DNA of 41,564 bases, from the NCBI GenBank assembly GCA_964548225.1, contig CAZJQP010000038.1:1-41564 (forward strand), given 5' to 3'. Shown here one piece after another: positions 1 to 8,492 of this stretch (its first letter is position 1; every line of letters starts with the position of its first letter). The position numbers and the translations under genes are program-made. This DNA comes from CALMEH01 sp964548225. GTDB taxonomy: Bacteria; Acidobacteriota; Blastocatellia; Pyrinomonadales; Pyrinomonadaceae. The notes below the pieces were generated by a model. The model was given only the letters and a program-made list of their open reading frames with translations. It had not been told where the DNA came from and did not search any database.

Positions 1-40
1 AACTCGCCAAACTTGGTCAACTCGCCAAACTCAGTCAACT
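1..40. repeat. Two tandem 18-bp direct repeats upstream of clpX
   Basis: An 18-bp unit beginning AACTCGCCAAACT occurs twice back to back at about 2-19 and 20-37, differing only in the three bases before the final GTC/GTCA. It ends directly at the clpX start codon, and no Shine-Dalgarno sequence is visible in it. The array may continue off the left edge of the window. Function unknown. Confidence 0.6.
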
Positions 41-1276
41 ATGATTAGACGACCTGAAGAAATACTCCGCTGTTCGTTTTGCGGAAAATCGCAGAACGAA
101 GTCAAAAAACTCATTGCCGGACCAAGTGTTTATGTCTGCAATGAATGTATTGACATTTGTAACGAAATCATCAACGACGACGAACAGCAAGAAATGGCGA
201 CGCGCACCGCTTTGCCAAAACCGCAGGAAATAAAAGGTTTTTTGGACGAATACGTCATCGGTCAGGAAGAAACCAAAAAGCGTCTTTCGGTGGCGGTTTA
301 TCAACATTACAAACGCATCGAAATGGCAAAACGCCGTTCTGATGTCGAGCTTCAAAAATCAAACATTTTGCTGATTGGTCCGACGGGAACGGGCAAAACG
401 CTTCTCGCGCAAACGATGGCGCGGGTTTTGAGCGTGCCGTTTTGCATTGTTGACGCAACGACTTTAACGGAAGCCGGATACGTCGGCGAAGATGTCGAAA
501 ACATTCTGCATCGGCTTTTGCAATCCGCAGGCGGCGATGTCGAACGCGCTCAACAGGGAATTATCTACGTTGACGAAATTGATAAAATCTGTCGCAAAGA
601 CGACAATCCTTCGATAACGAGAGATGTTTCGGGCGAAGGCGTTCAACAAGCACTTCTGAAAATTCTCGAAGGAACAGTCGCCAATGTGCCGACGCAAGGC
701 GGGCGCAAACATCCGCAACAAGAATTTACGCCGATGGATACGACCAACATCTTATTCATTTGCGGCGGGGCGTTCATTGGACTTGATAGAGTTGTTGAAC
801 GCCGGATGCGAAACAAATCGCTCGGTTTCCAAGCAGACGTAAAATCGAGCAAAGAACGTCAAAACGAAGCCATCGAAAAACTCGAACCCGAAGATTTGAT
901 TCACTACGGTTTAATTCCCGAATTTGTCGGCAGACTTCCGGTTTTGGGAACTTTGAACGAATTGGACGAAGCCGCGTTAATCAAAATCTTAACCGAGCCG
1001 AAAAATTCGCTCATCAAACAATATCAACGCAAATTTGAGTTCGACAACGTGCGTCTGAAGTTCACCGACGACGCTCTCAAAGCCGTTGCGCGTCAAGCCT
1101 TCCAACGAAAGGTGGGCGCACGCGGTCTGATGATGATTCTCGAAGAAATTCTTCTGCAACCGATGTATCACATTCCGTCGCAGAAAAAAGTCAAAGAAAT
1201 CGTCATCACCAAAGATATGGTCGAACGCAAAGCCCCCGTTTTTGAAGTCATCCGCGAACTCGAAGAAGCCGCATAA
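41..1276 (+). CDS. clpX: ATP-dependent Clp protease ATP-binding subunit ClpX
   Basis: AAA+ unfoldase that selects substrates and threads them into the ClpP peptidase in the cytoplasm. The N-terminal C4 zinc-binding domain is complete (Cys11, Cys14, Cys33, Cys36). Walker A GPTGTGKT begins at residue 113, the pore loop GYVGEDVE follows, Walker B is IIYVDEIDKI, the RKH-type loop is GGRKHP, and the ClpP-docking loop reads LGF where IGF is usual. The C-terminal RKVGARGL sensor-2 region is present. At 411 aa the length is normal for ClpX. No clpP is visible; it could lie upstream of the window edge, as tig-clpP-clpX order is common. The start codon has no clear ribosome binding site. Confidence 0.97.
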   Translation: MIRRPEEILRCSFCGKSQNEVKKLIAGPSVYVCNECIDICNEIINDDEQQEMATRTALPKPQEIKGFLDEYVIGQEETKKRLSVAVYQHYKRIEMAKRRSDVELQKSNILLIGPTGTGKTLLAQTMARVLSVPFCIVDATTLTEAGYVGEDVENILHRLLQSAGGDVERAQQGIIYVDEIDKICRKDDNPSITRDVSGEGVQQALLKILEGTVANVPTQGGRKHPQQEFTPMDTTNILFICGGAFIGLDRVVERRMRNKSLGFQADVKSSKERQNEAIEKLEPEDLIHYGLIPEFVGRLPVLGTLNELDEAALIKILTEPKNSLIKQYQRKFEFDNVRLKFTDDALKAVARQAFQRKVGARGLMMILEEILLQPMYHIPSQKKVKEIVITKDMVERKAPVFEVIRELEEAA

Positions 1277-1330
1277 CGCCGCAATTATTTTGCTTGAAAG
1301 AAGGAGAGTTCTCGTAGTATATTTCAAGAT

Positions 1331-1588
1331 ATGAAGTCGGAAGAAACATTAAAACAACATAATGAAATCTTAGAAGCGATTGCAACATTGTCGAGTAAAA
1401 TTGACGGTTTGGATAAAAGAATTGACGGTTTGGAAAATTATGTTCACGCGCAGTTTGAAGCCGTGCGGCAGGGAATTATTGATAATGCCATCAGATTTGA
1501 CCGTCTCGAATCTCAAATTTATTTGGTGCGTTCCGATCTTTCCAGCTTCAAAGCCGATATGAAAGAAGCGCGGCGAGAGTTGGTTTAA
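1331..1588 (+). CDS. Small coiled-coil protein of unknown function
   Basis: An 85-residue, highly charged protein that is helical throughout. It has heptad-like spacing of I/L/V positions and a duplicated segment (KIDGLDKRIDGLEN), so a short parallel coiled coil is likely. There is no signal peptide or membrane segment. It lies 54 bp downstream of clpX on the same strand. A purine-rich AAGGAGAG lies about 22 bases upstream of the ATG, too far for a standard ribosome binding site, and no nearer in-frame start exists. I do not recognise a family; short coiled-coil proteins of this type are often annotated only as hypothetical. Confidence 0.6.
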   Translation: MKSEETLKQHNEILEAIATLSSKIDGLDKRIDGLENYVHAQFEAVRQGIIDNAIRFDRLESQIYLVRSDLSSFKADMKEARRELV

Positions 1589-1615
1589 TAGCAGTTTTTC
1601 CGCCTGCGACTGACT

Positions 1616-1810
1616 GGAGCGCAAGCGGCTCGCTTGCAAGATTGCGAAGCGTTTCGCGGAGAAATCTAACGGCCTTTGCGGAGAAATCCACTTTATTTAT
1701 AACCCAACCCCCGTTTGGGGCGATATTGANNNNNNNNNNGCTTATAAAAATCTTTTATTTATCCGCCAACGCCGTTTTCGCTCTTATTGCAAGCTAGCCG
1801 CTTGCGCTCC
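1616..1810. repeat. Inverted REP-like palindrome pair spanning the scaffold gap
   Basis: The 24-mer at 1616-1639 and the reverse complement of 1787-1810 match at 23 of 24 positions. Each copy is itself a hairpin (GCAAGCG-GCT-CGCTTGC in the left one). The pair flanks about 147 bp of sequence including the ten Ns. Inside are a further small hairpin (CCCCGTTTGGGG, near 1709-1720) and two copies of GCGGAGAAATC. The arrangement resembles a REP/BIME or MITE unit. The right copy ends two bases from the stop codon of the next gene. Confidence 0.6.
1730..1739. other. Assembly gap (10 Ns)
   Basis: Ten undetermined bases of the kind used as scaffold padding. The true distance is unknown, so adjacency of the clpX side and the rest of the window is not proven by the sequence. 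Confidence 0.99.
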
Positions 1811-1812
1811 AA

Positions 1813-4800
1813 TCAAGGCACAAAAGCCGCCGGAGTCGGCAAATCGCCATTAATTCCGAATTGCTGAATCAAAGTTCCGGCAGTCGAACGCTGAATAAAC
1901 CACGTCGAACTTGACGGACGAAAAACGCCAGCATCAAACCGCCCGTCGCCGTCATAATCTCCGGCAACAGGGACATCGCCGTTTGCACCGAACGGAAACG
2001 CATAAAACGAAAAATCTTCGCTCCGCAAAACAAACCAATTACCATTCGACGGTCGCCAAACGGCGATGTCGGTCTTGCCGTCGCCTGTGAAATCGCCTTG
2101 CACGGCTTTGTCGGTTGCATTGCCAAAGGTTGCGGCAAAGACCGAATTGTTTGAACTTCGCTGAATCCACCATTCCGCGCCGTTTGCGCCGTTGGGACGG
2201 AAAATTGCAATATCGGCGCGTCCGTCGCCGTCGTAATCGCCGACCACGGGTTTGTCGTTTGCCGTGCCGAATTGTTGGATAATCGTGCCGCCCGAAGATT
2301 TTTGGATAAACCACGTCAAATTCGATTCTCTGAAAATCCCTGCATCCGCCCTTCCGTCCGCGTCAAAATCGCCGACAATCGGTATATCACCGTTTGTGCC
2401 GAACGGAAACGCATAAAACGAACTGTCTTCCGAACGCAAAACAAACCATTCCCCGCTCTCAGGTCGCCAAACCGCAACATCGGTTTTTCCGTCGCCCGTA
2501 AAATCGGCGGGAACAATCTTGTCGGGAGTCGCGCCAAACTGAAACGCCTGATTTCCGCTGTCGGATGAGCGTGAATACCACCATTCGCCAACAGATGGGC
2601 GAAAAATTGAAATGTCCGATTTTCCGTCGCCGTCAAAATCGAACGGCGCAGTCGAATCATCGAGGCGAAAAAGTGTAAGCATGCGAACGGGACGCGAAAC
2701 AATCAACTGCTTATTTACATAGTCGTAAAACAAACGCATGGCGTTCCCACCGTTTTGGCTTGTGCCGATCACACTATTTTGCGGCGTGACGGTGCCAGTG
2801 ATAGGTTTGTTGGTTTTTGAGATCGTGACGACACCCGCATCAACGAGTGATCCGTTGTCAAAAAACGGACTCCACAGAATATAATAGCCGTTTTGTAAAT
2901 AAATCGGTTCTCTGGAAGCGATGCCGTCAAAAGGAACATTGCCAACAAGGCTGTTAGCTGCTGAAATAGTCCCGCTTACGCCGCTAGTGCCACTGCCCCA
3001 AGTAACCGCGCCGCGCAGGTTGTTCCAACCAGGAGTAACCGCCAAGTAATTGCCGTTTGGCAAAGCACGCACTCCAGCGATCTGCCCGCTTACGGCATCG
3101 CCGAGAAGGCTGTTCGAAATAGAAACTGTTCCGGTCAAACCGGTCGTGCCGTTAGCCCAGGTTATTGCGCCGAGATCGTTATTGTAACGAGTGCTGGAAA
3201 TAACGTAGTTGCCGTTGGTCAATGGGATTACTCCGTCTCCGACCTTAGAATTGGCAACTGTTCCGGTAAAACTATTCGCCGCAGATATTTCACCGACCAT
3301 CCCTGTCGCGCCGTTGCAAAAAGTAACCGCGCCGACATTTTGAATTGAGCCGTTGTCCCAGTCCGGGGTTCCTACGACGTAATTACCATTAGTTAGAGCG
3401 ATTACACGGTTACCATAACCAACGAAATCATCTTCTGTGCTTCCCACCAAACTGTTGGTGGCAGATGCCTGCCCGACAATGCCAATTGTGCCGTTAGCCC
3501 ATGTTACGGCACCGCGTCTTCCGCTCCAACCCGAGTAAACAATCACATAATTGCCGTTGGCAAGTGGAAGAACTTGTTCCACTCCGCCGACAAAACTGTT
3601 GGCAGGAGATACAGTGCCGACTAAACCGGTCGTCCCGTTCACCCAAGTAGATGAGGCACCCGGACCACCGCCTGGACCAGGATTCCAACGCGGAGCGACG
3701 ACAACATAATTGCCGTTGGTCAATGGCGTTACGCCGCTTAAATAAAAATCACTGGCTCTACTGCCCGTTAAACTGTTCTGCGCGGTTACCACGCCGGTTG
3801 TTCCGGTTACGCCGTTACAAAACGTCGAAGCTCCGACCATCACACCATTGGCGTTACGCCAGCTTGGACTGTGAATCACATAATTGCCGTTAGTCAGAGC
3901 TATTAAACCGCTATCTTCGAAAGAGGCTGAGCCGATAGTATCATTCGGAGAATTGCCAACCAGGCTATTTGCTGCCGACACTTCTCCTGTGATACCGGTC
4001 GTTCCGCTACCGAATGTTGCCGCACCACGGTTCCCGTTAAAATTTGGGCTGAGAACAACGTAATTTCCATTGGCTAATTCCTTTACGCCAGCATTAAAAG
4101 CGATCAGATCGCCTGAGTTTGCCCCCATTAAGCTGTTTGCGGACGTAAGTGTGCCAAAACATCCTGTCGAGCCATCGCAAAATCTGACGGCACCTTTATT
4201 CATATTCGCGGTGCCGCTGGAAACCACATAATTGCCGTTTCTCAAGAGTTTTACACTACCGATGTAATCTCCGGCGAAAGTTCCGACCAGACTATTTGCC
4301 TCTGAAATTGCGCCGATTGTTCCCATCGAAGCATTGCGCCACGTTATAGCACCGCGTCCACTGTTCCATGCAAAACTGTTTATTATATATGCGCCGTTGC
4401 TTAATACGGTAATTCCGCCTGAACCGACATTGTCGTTAGCAGTGCTTCCGATAAGGCTGTTGCTTGACGAAACAATTCCACTGCATCCGGTTATTCCACT
4501 GCAAAATGTAACCGCGCCGACATTACGAATATCCGCGTTTAAATTCCAATTTCGACTGCTTATCACATAATCGCCGTTAGAGAGAACAAAAACTCCGCCA
4601 ATCCCAACATTATCGCCTTGAATACTGCCTGTTAAGGTATTTATTAGCTCACCTGTTCGTCCGTTGTAAAGACGAACCGCGCCTGCGCTCTGAGCGAATG
4701 GCTGGCTCGAAGTAAATCCCGGATCGGTTACAACTAAATTGCCGTTGGGGAGCGCGACAACCTGTTCAAAATAACCGGTTCCCGGCGGACCGGGAATATC

Positions 4801-4923
4801 AATTTGTGTTGCCGCAGTTAATTGCAAAGCAAATAAACTGCACAAGAAAACGAACACAAATATCAACTGAAAGCTATTGCTTACTAAATCAAACATCAAT
4901 GTCAATGCCGCATTGTATCTCAT
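1813..4923 (-). CDS. Secreted repeat protein: DUF5650-like repeats plus six FG-GAP/VCBS Ca-loops
   Basis: A 1036-aa exported protein. A hydrophobic signal segment (about residues 10-37) is followed by about twelve ~60-residue repeats built on NGNYVV...W...GAVT..NGTTG..G.VS.ANSLVG, which I read as the DUF5650 repeat type. The last ~290 residues carry six Ca-binding loops (DFDGDGKSD, DFTGDGKTD, DFDADGRAD, DYDGDGRAD, DFTGDGKTD, DYDGDGRFD), arranged as a three-loop unit repeated twice. The protein ends with the partial-repeat tail LPTPAAFVP. It probably forms one or two beta-propellers at or outside the outer membrane; ligand unknown. Met10 is an alternative start, and neither start has a strong ribosome binding site. 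It lies alone on the minus strand, next to the REP-like pair and scaffold gap. Confidence 0.85.
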   Translation of the reverse strand: MRYNAALTLMFDLVSNSFQLIFVFVFLCSLFALQLTAATQIDIPGPPGTGYFEQVVALPNGNLVVTDPGFTSSQPFAQSAGAVRLYNGRTGELINTLTGSIQGDNVGIGGVFVLSNGDYVISSRNWNLNADIRNVGAVTFCSGITGCSGIVSSSNSLIGSTANDNVGSGGITVLSNGAYIINSFAWNSGRGAITWRNASMGTIGAISEANSLVGTFAGDYIGSVKLLRNGNYVVSSGTANMNKGAVRFCDGSTGCFGTLTSANSLMGANSGDLIAFNAGVKELANGNYVVLSPNFNGNRGAATFGSGTTGITGEVSAANSLVGNSPNDTIGSASFEDSGLIALTNGNYVIHSPSWRNANGVMVGASTFCNGVTGTTGVVTAQNSLTGSRASDFYLSGVTPLTNGNYVVVAPRWNPGPGGGPGASSTWVNGTTGLVGTVSPANSFVGGVEQVLPLANGNYVIVYSGWSGRRGAVTWANGTIGIVGQASATNSLVGSTEDDFVGYGNRVIALTNGNYVVGTPDWDNGSIQNVGAVTFCNGATGMVGEISAANSFTGTVANSKVGDGVIPLTNGNYVISSTRYNNDLGAITWANGTTGLTGTVSISNSLLGDAVSGQIAGVRALPNGNYLAVTPGWNNLRGAVTWGSGTSGVSGTISAANSLVGNVPFDGIASREPIYLQNGYYILWSPFFDNGSLVDAGVVTISKTNKPITGTVTPQNSVIGTSQNGGNAMRLFYDYVNKQLIVSRPVRMLTLFRLDDSTAPFDFDGDGKSDISIFRPSVGEWWYSRSSDSGNQAFQFGATPDKIVPADFTGDGKTDVAVWRPESGEWFVLRSEDSSFYAFPFGTNGDIPIVGDFDADGRADAGIFRESNLTWFIQKSSGGTIIQQFGTANDKPVVGDYDGDGRADIAIFRPNGANGAEWWIQRSSNNSVFAATFGNATDKAVQGDFTGDGKTDIAVWRPSNGNWFVLRSEDFSFYAFPFGANGDVPVAGDYDGDGRFDAGVFRPSSSTWFIQRSTAGTLIQQFGINGDLPTPAAFVP

Positions 4924-5005
4924 TTTATTTTTTGCCTTAATTTTTGATGTCCTTCCAAATGATAATCAGAGTGGCGCGATAATCTGCCGAATTCATTTTA
5001 CTTCT

Positions 5006-5031
5006 ATCTCTAATCACAATCTCTAATCACA
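5006..5031. repeat. 13-bp tandem duplication between two minus-strand genes
   Basis: ATCTCTAATCACA occurs twice without spacer at 5006-5018 and 5019-5031, in the 122-bp gap upstream of the large secreted protein. It could be a recent slippage duplication or paired operator half-sites. Nothing else distinguishes this gap. Confidence 0.6.
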
Positions 5032-5045
5032 ATAACAATCGCCGA

Positions 5046-5708
5046 TTATATCGGTGGCGTAGCCGGCGACTTCGGTTTGTCGTCGCGTTGGACGTGGCTG
5101 GCGAAGTCCCATTCGGCTAGTTTTGCGGGGTTGTTGCGGTAGATTTTTCTGATGATTGGGTCGAGGCGTGTGATTATTTTGTTGCATTCTTTGTGCGCCA
5201 GCATTCGGGTGGCGGTTGAGCCGACTCTTTCGGCGACTTTGGTAACTGCCGATGAAAGGGCTTGTTCGAGTGCGTCGGCGCGGGTGTTTAGTAATTCGAT
5301 GAAATTTGATTCCATTCCGCGTTCGACGAACATTGCTTTGTGCGGTTCGGCATCGGTGGCGAAGGCGCGGGCGCGGGCGATTCTTCTGCGTTTGCCGCCG
5401 CTTCTTGAAAGGCGGAATTTTTCTTCGATGCCTTCGATTTCGTCTGCCATTGTAACGGCATAATCAGCCACGTCGCGCATTATTTCTTTTAATGCGTCAT
5501 TAACTTCTTCGGCGATTTCGTATTGTTGACGCGCCGCGCCGCCGCTCGATATTTGCAATTCTTGGGCATCGCCCGTTTCGGCGATTTTTGTTGTCAGCAA
5601 CGCAATTTGTGCAGTTACAAAAGCATTTGCCGCAAAATCTGCAGTATTCGTCTGTAAAAAATCTTTCGACCTGATGTTTCTTTCGTTTTCACGAGTTATT
5701 CTTGACAT
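5046..5708 (-). CDS. Helical protein of unknown function
   Basis: A 220-aa soluble protein predicted to be mostly helical, with a basic patch SGGKRRRIARARAF in the middle and a proline-rich tail (KSPATPPI). There is no signal peptide, membrane segment or known catalytic motif. The first half holds alanine-rich helices (AANAFVTAQIALLTTKIAE), which suggest a bundle or oligomer. The start is supported by a good ribosome binding site (AAAGGAGAAC about 11 bases upstream). It precedes the large secreted repeat protein on the same strand by 122 bp. I do not recognise the family. Confidence 0.75.
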   Translation of the reverse strand: MSRITRENERNIRSKDFLQTNTADFAANAFVTAQIALLTTKIAETGDAQELQISSGGAARQQYEIAEEVNDALKEIMRDVADYAVTMADEIEGIEEKFRLSRSGGKRRRIARARAFATDAEPHKAMFVERGMESNFIELLNTRADALEQALSSAVTKVAERVGSTATRMLAHKECNKIITRLDPIIRKIYRNNPAKLAEWDFASHVQRDDKPKSPATPPI

Positions 5709-5741
5709 AATTTGAAGTTCTCCTTTTTTGTTGAATTAAAT

Positions 5742-5902
5742 TAAGTAGTTTGTAAATTAAATTTTCAAATGAGTTGATTTGACGTTCTTCTTTTCGTGCC
5801 GTTTGGTGTTAATTCGTGATTTCAAACAAAAGAATGAACCACGAAAACACACGAAAATACACGAAAGAAAGGCACTCAAAAACTTAATTTACAGACTATT
5901 TA
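5742..5902. repeat. 161-bp imperfect palindrome abutting the IS982 element
   Basis: The outer arms (about 5742-5765 and 5879-5902) match at 21 of 24 positions after reverse complementation (core GTAAATTAA). Inside, a TTCTTTTCGTG-type segment pairs with the CACGAAAACACACGAAAATACACGAAAG run at 5840-5868, itself three imperfect copies of CACGAAAAYA. The right arm ends exactly where the IS terminal repeat begins. This accounts for most of the gene-free stretch upstream of the 220-aa protein. No promoter was assigned. Confidence 0.5.
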
Positions 5903-5916
5903 ACCCAAGTTGCCAG

Positions 5917-6743
5917 TTATTGAATAAAAGCCTGATCAATTTGATAGGCGAATAAAAATAGTGCGATTTTCAGCAAAAAGCCGTTCAGATTTGTCGCATG
6001 TATTTTTTTGGAAACAATTTTTCGACTTCGCCAATCGTCGTTTCGATGTATTTGCGAATCAGCGATTTATGCAGTTCCAGCCACGGTTCACGCCCGCGTT
6101 TGGAGTTTGCTTTGCGTGGCACTTGCAAATTTATTGCTTCAATATCGCGCAAATAATCTTCCCATTCATAAAAATTGTAACCTGCGTCAACAAAAATTTG
6201 TGCCGCCTTTGGCATCTCAAACGCGAGTTCCGCCATTCCTTGCAAATCCGCGCAACTCCCCGGCAGGATACAAAACTCCAGCGGAATGCCTCCCGAAGTT
6301 GCCAGAAGTTGAACTCTGACACCGTAAAAGAATCGCCTTTTACTGCTCATCACCCCGCGATATGCTTCACCCTTAACCAACCGACACCGCTTGATCCGAA
6401 TGTTATCGCACAGGGCAACGGGAAACGAGTCCAAAACATACCGCGATTCCCAATGCAAATCTTTCAAAATACTGCCAAGTTTGTGAAACAGCAAATGAAT
6501 CAAATCCGCAAGACGATTGACACGCCGCGAAAAACGAGAGCGCGAAAGCAAGCGTCTGACAAGACCGAGTTCGTGCAAAATAAGGCGTGATTTCTCGAAG
6601 TTTCCGCCGAAATGAAGCATCGCCGTCAAAGCAATCGTGATAGCTTCCGCGTCTGTAACTTCAACCCGAACATCTTCAAGATGATTGCTCACCTTGAGAA
6701 AGTCATCAATAAAACAGTATATTGCAAGAGTGCTGTCGCACAT
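5917..6743 (-). pseudogene. IS982-family transposase, single-base frameshift near the 3' end
   Basis: DDE-type transposase related to the plus-strand copy at 8493 over its whole length. The conserved YRG/LDSFPV.VCDNIRI block, VDAGYNFYEWED and a late Glu region are present. As it stands, translation from 6743 stops at 5985 after LFPKKYMRQI (252 aa). Copy B continues for 30 more residues. The cause is one missing base in an A-run (seven T on the plus strand, 6003-6009). Restoring it reopens the frame to a stop at 5917-5919, giving 275 aa as in copy B, with the downstream reading (IHATNLNGFLLKIALF) conserved. It could be a true mutation, a homopolymer sequencing error, or a programmed slip site. 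Start ATG at 6743 with AGAGGA upstream. Confidence 0.85.
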
Positions 6744-6748
6744 TGTTT

Positions 6749-6798
6749 AGTCCTCTTTTATGTAAATTTGTTTGGCAACAAAATTCTAAAAGAGGACT
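6749..6798 (-). promoter_or_regulatory. Hairpin covering the transposase ribosome binding site, copy A
   Basis: A perfect 12-bp inverted repeat (6749-6760 with 6787-6798). In minus-strand RNA it would pair AGUCCUCUUUUA with UAAAAGAGGACU, which contains the AGAGGA ribosome binding site of the transposase. Transcripts entering from outside would fold and hide the site, a known way of limiting IS expression in other families. Copy B keeps the stem with compensating base changes. Confidence 0.65.
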
Positions 6799-6868
6799 TT
6801 TCTTGTTTCAAATATCGGTTGCTCTATAACTGGCAACTTGGGTTAAACTATGCTTGGCTCATAAATTT

Positions 6869-8287
6869 TTATTTTACAACAATATTTTTATCGCTCGATT
6901 TAATCTGCTTATTTGGATTAGCCAAAAACGAAGAAATAAACGGCTCGCCTTCGGGACTCAGCAAAACTCCGTGAGTTTTGTTCATAAATAAAAGTCGGTG
7001 ACTGTTCGGAAAATAATGATGCAAATTATCGTTATAAATCGGTCTGGTAGCAGGATCGAAATATCCTGCACCAAGCAAAATCGGCACATTTGAGTAAAAT
7101 GCTTGTTTGTTTTCGGATTTTATCGGCGGCACATTCCAAATTTTGCACATTTCCAAAGAAACATCGTTGACAGGATAATCGGACATAAACGGGTAAATTT
7201 TTGCTTGTTGTCGCACAATTCCCTGATTTGCGTAAGCCATTTTATCCGAGCAATAAACCGACAACCGCATTCCCGAATAAACCGAATTATCGGAGAAAAC
7301 ATCCGCCAAATATTTATCAATGTATGGCTTGTGATTTCCGCTGACTAAATTGTTTATTAACTGTGGGATTTCCTTCCGCTCATTTTCGTTGTCTATTTTT
7401 TGCCTGACAATATCAATCAATTCGTTGCGTGTGTATTTGATTTTTAACGACTTCTTTTTATCCGTGTCAAAATAATCCGTCACAAACTTTTTGCCTTGAA
7501 TCGAGAGCAAATATTGGCGGAATTTGTCTTCCAACTCAACATTTTCCGCCAATATTAAATGCAGAACTTCGTTAAAATTTGCCAATTCGTCCTCATCAAT
7601 ATTGACAAACATTGGCAACGGCGAATCGAGAATCAGCGACCTGATATGTTGCGGATATTTTCGCAAAACATTGAGCATCAAACCGCCGCTATATGAAAGT
7701 CCGATGAGATTGAGTGAGTCAATTTTCAGGGCTTTTCGCAAATCTTCAAGATCTTCGGAACTTTCCGCCGTGTTGTAGCCCGATAAATCTATCCCTTGTT
7801 TAATCAATCGGTTACGACATTTTTTAACGGCTTGATTTATTGCTTCAGTTTTAGTTGAACTATTGATGTAAGAGTTTTTGATTGCGTCATTTACTTCCGA
7901 ACAATCCAAATTCGGAAGTGCATATTTTGTCCCCCGCTGTTCAAAAGCGATAAAGTCACGGTCTTTGATAAATGAGAAAAAATGGACGGATTCGACCGCA
8001 TTGAGCGAGCTTCCGCCGGGACCGCCCGTGGTGAATAAAACCACATCTTTTTGTTTGTTCGGATTATTGCTCGCAAGATAAATAAAAGGGAGTTTTATAG
8101 TTTTATTCGCAGATTTTTGCCGGTTTTCAGGAACAATTAAATATCCGCATTTTGTTTGCAAACTACTGTCGGCTTTCAAAATACAGTCGCCAAACTGAAT
8201 TCTGGGTTTATAACTTTTCTCAGTTTGGGCGGACGAAAATTGAAAAGTCAATATCGTTAATAAAAGTAAAAATAGTGTTTTTTTCAT
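6869..8287 (-). CDS. Secreted alpha/beta hydrolase, peptidase S33-like (tripeptidyl-aminopeptidase type)
   Basis: A 472-aa exported hydrolase. The signal peptide (MKKTLFLLLLTILTFQFSSA) is followed by an alpha/beta-hydrolase fold: oxyanion loop TTGGPGGSS near residue 90, nucleophile Ser200 in GLSYSGG, acid Asp411 in GYFDPATRP and His439 in NKTHGVLL. The layout fits proline-iminopeptidase/tripeptidyl-peptidase relatives with an inserted lid (about 220-380). Composition is strongly Lys/Asn/Ile-rich compared with the secreted proteins nearby, and the start has no ribosome binding site. Both suggest transfer, possibly from a Bacteroidota-like donor (inference). It is the only gene between two inverted IS982 copies; its stop lies 25 bp from the left one. 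Natural substrate unknown. Confidence 0.85.
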   Translation of the reverse strand: MKKTLFLLLLTILTFQFSSAQTEKSYKPRIQFGDCILKADSSLQTKCGYLIVPENRQKSANKTIKLPFIYLASNNPNKQKDVVLFTTGGPGGSSLNAVESVHFFSFIKDRDFIAFEQRGTKYALPNLDCSEVNDAIKNSYINSSTKTEAINQAVKKCRNRLIKQGIDLSGYNTAESSEDLEDLRKALKIDSLNLIGLSYSGGLMLNVLRKYPQHIRSLILDSPLPMFVNIDEDELANFNEVLHLILAENVELEDKFRQYLLSIQGKKFVTDYFDTDKKKSLKIKYTRNELIDIVRQKIDNENERKEIPQLINNLVSGNHKPYIDKYLADVFSDNSVYSGMRLSVYCSDKMAYANQGIVRQQAKIYPFMSDYPVNDVSLEMCKIWNVPPIKSENKQAFYSNVPILLGAGYFDPATRPIYNDNLHHYFPNSHRLLFMNKTHGVLLSPEGEPFISSFLANPNKQIKSSDKNIVVK

Positions 8288-8438
8288 TCGTTGTTTAGAA
8301 AGATAATTTCGTATGTGGATATTTAAAATATCCAGAGAATTTTGTAAATCAAGATCTGAGTTTATTAACTAGGCATAGTTAAAGCAATTGGCTTGCCTAT
8401 TAAAACCCAAGTTGCTAGTTACAGGTATTTGAAAAAAT

Positions 8439-8490
8439 AAAGTCTTCTCCTAGAATTTTGTTAGCGACAAAAACAAAAGGAGAAGACTTT
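8439..8490 (+). promoter_or_regulatory. Hairpin covering the transposase ribosome binding site, copy B
   Basis: A perfect 13-bp inverted repeat (8439-8451 with 8478-8490). Its 3' arm AGGAGAAGACT includes the ribosome binding site, which ends five bases before the ATG at 8493. Compared with copy A the stem differs at three positions, and each change is matched in the opposite arm, so pairing itself appears conserved. Confidence 0.65.
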
Positions 8491-8492
8491 TT

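Larger units (their letters stand above)
5902..6844 (-). mobile_element. IS982-family insertion sequence, copy A
   Basis: A 943-bp element bounded by perfect 19-bp terminal inverted repeats (AACCCAAGTTGCCAGTTAT at 5902-5920 and its complement at 6826-6844). It contains one transposase gene on the minus strand, now frameshifted near its end. Relative to copy B, both terminal repeats carry C where copy B has T (GCCAG versus GCTAG), so the ends of each copy match each other better than those of the other copy. Confidence 0.9.

Noticed and set aside
5152..5463. 103-codon plus-strand frame opposite the 220-aa gene
   Set aside because: The minus-strand frame is longer and has a good ribosome binding site; this one has none.
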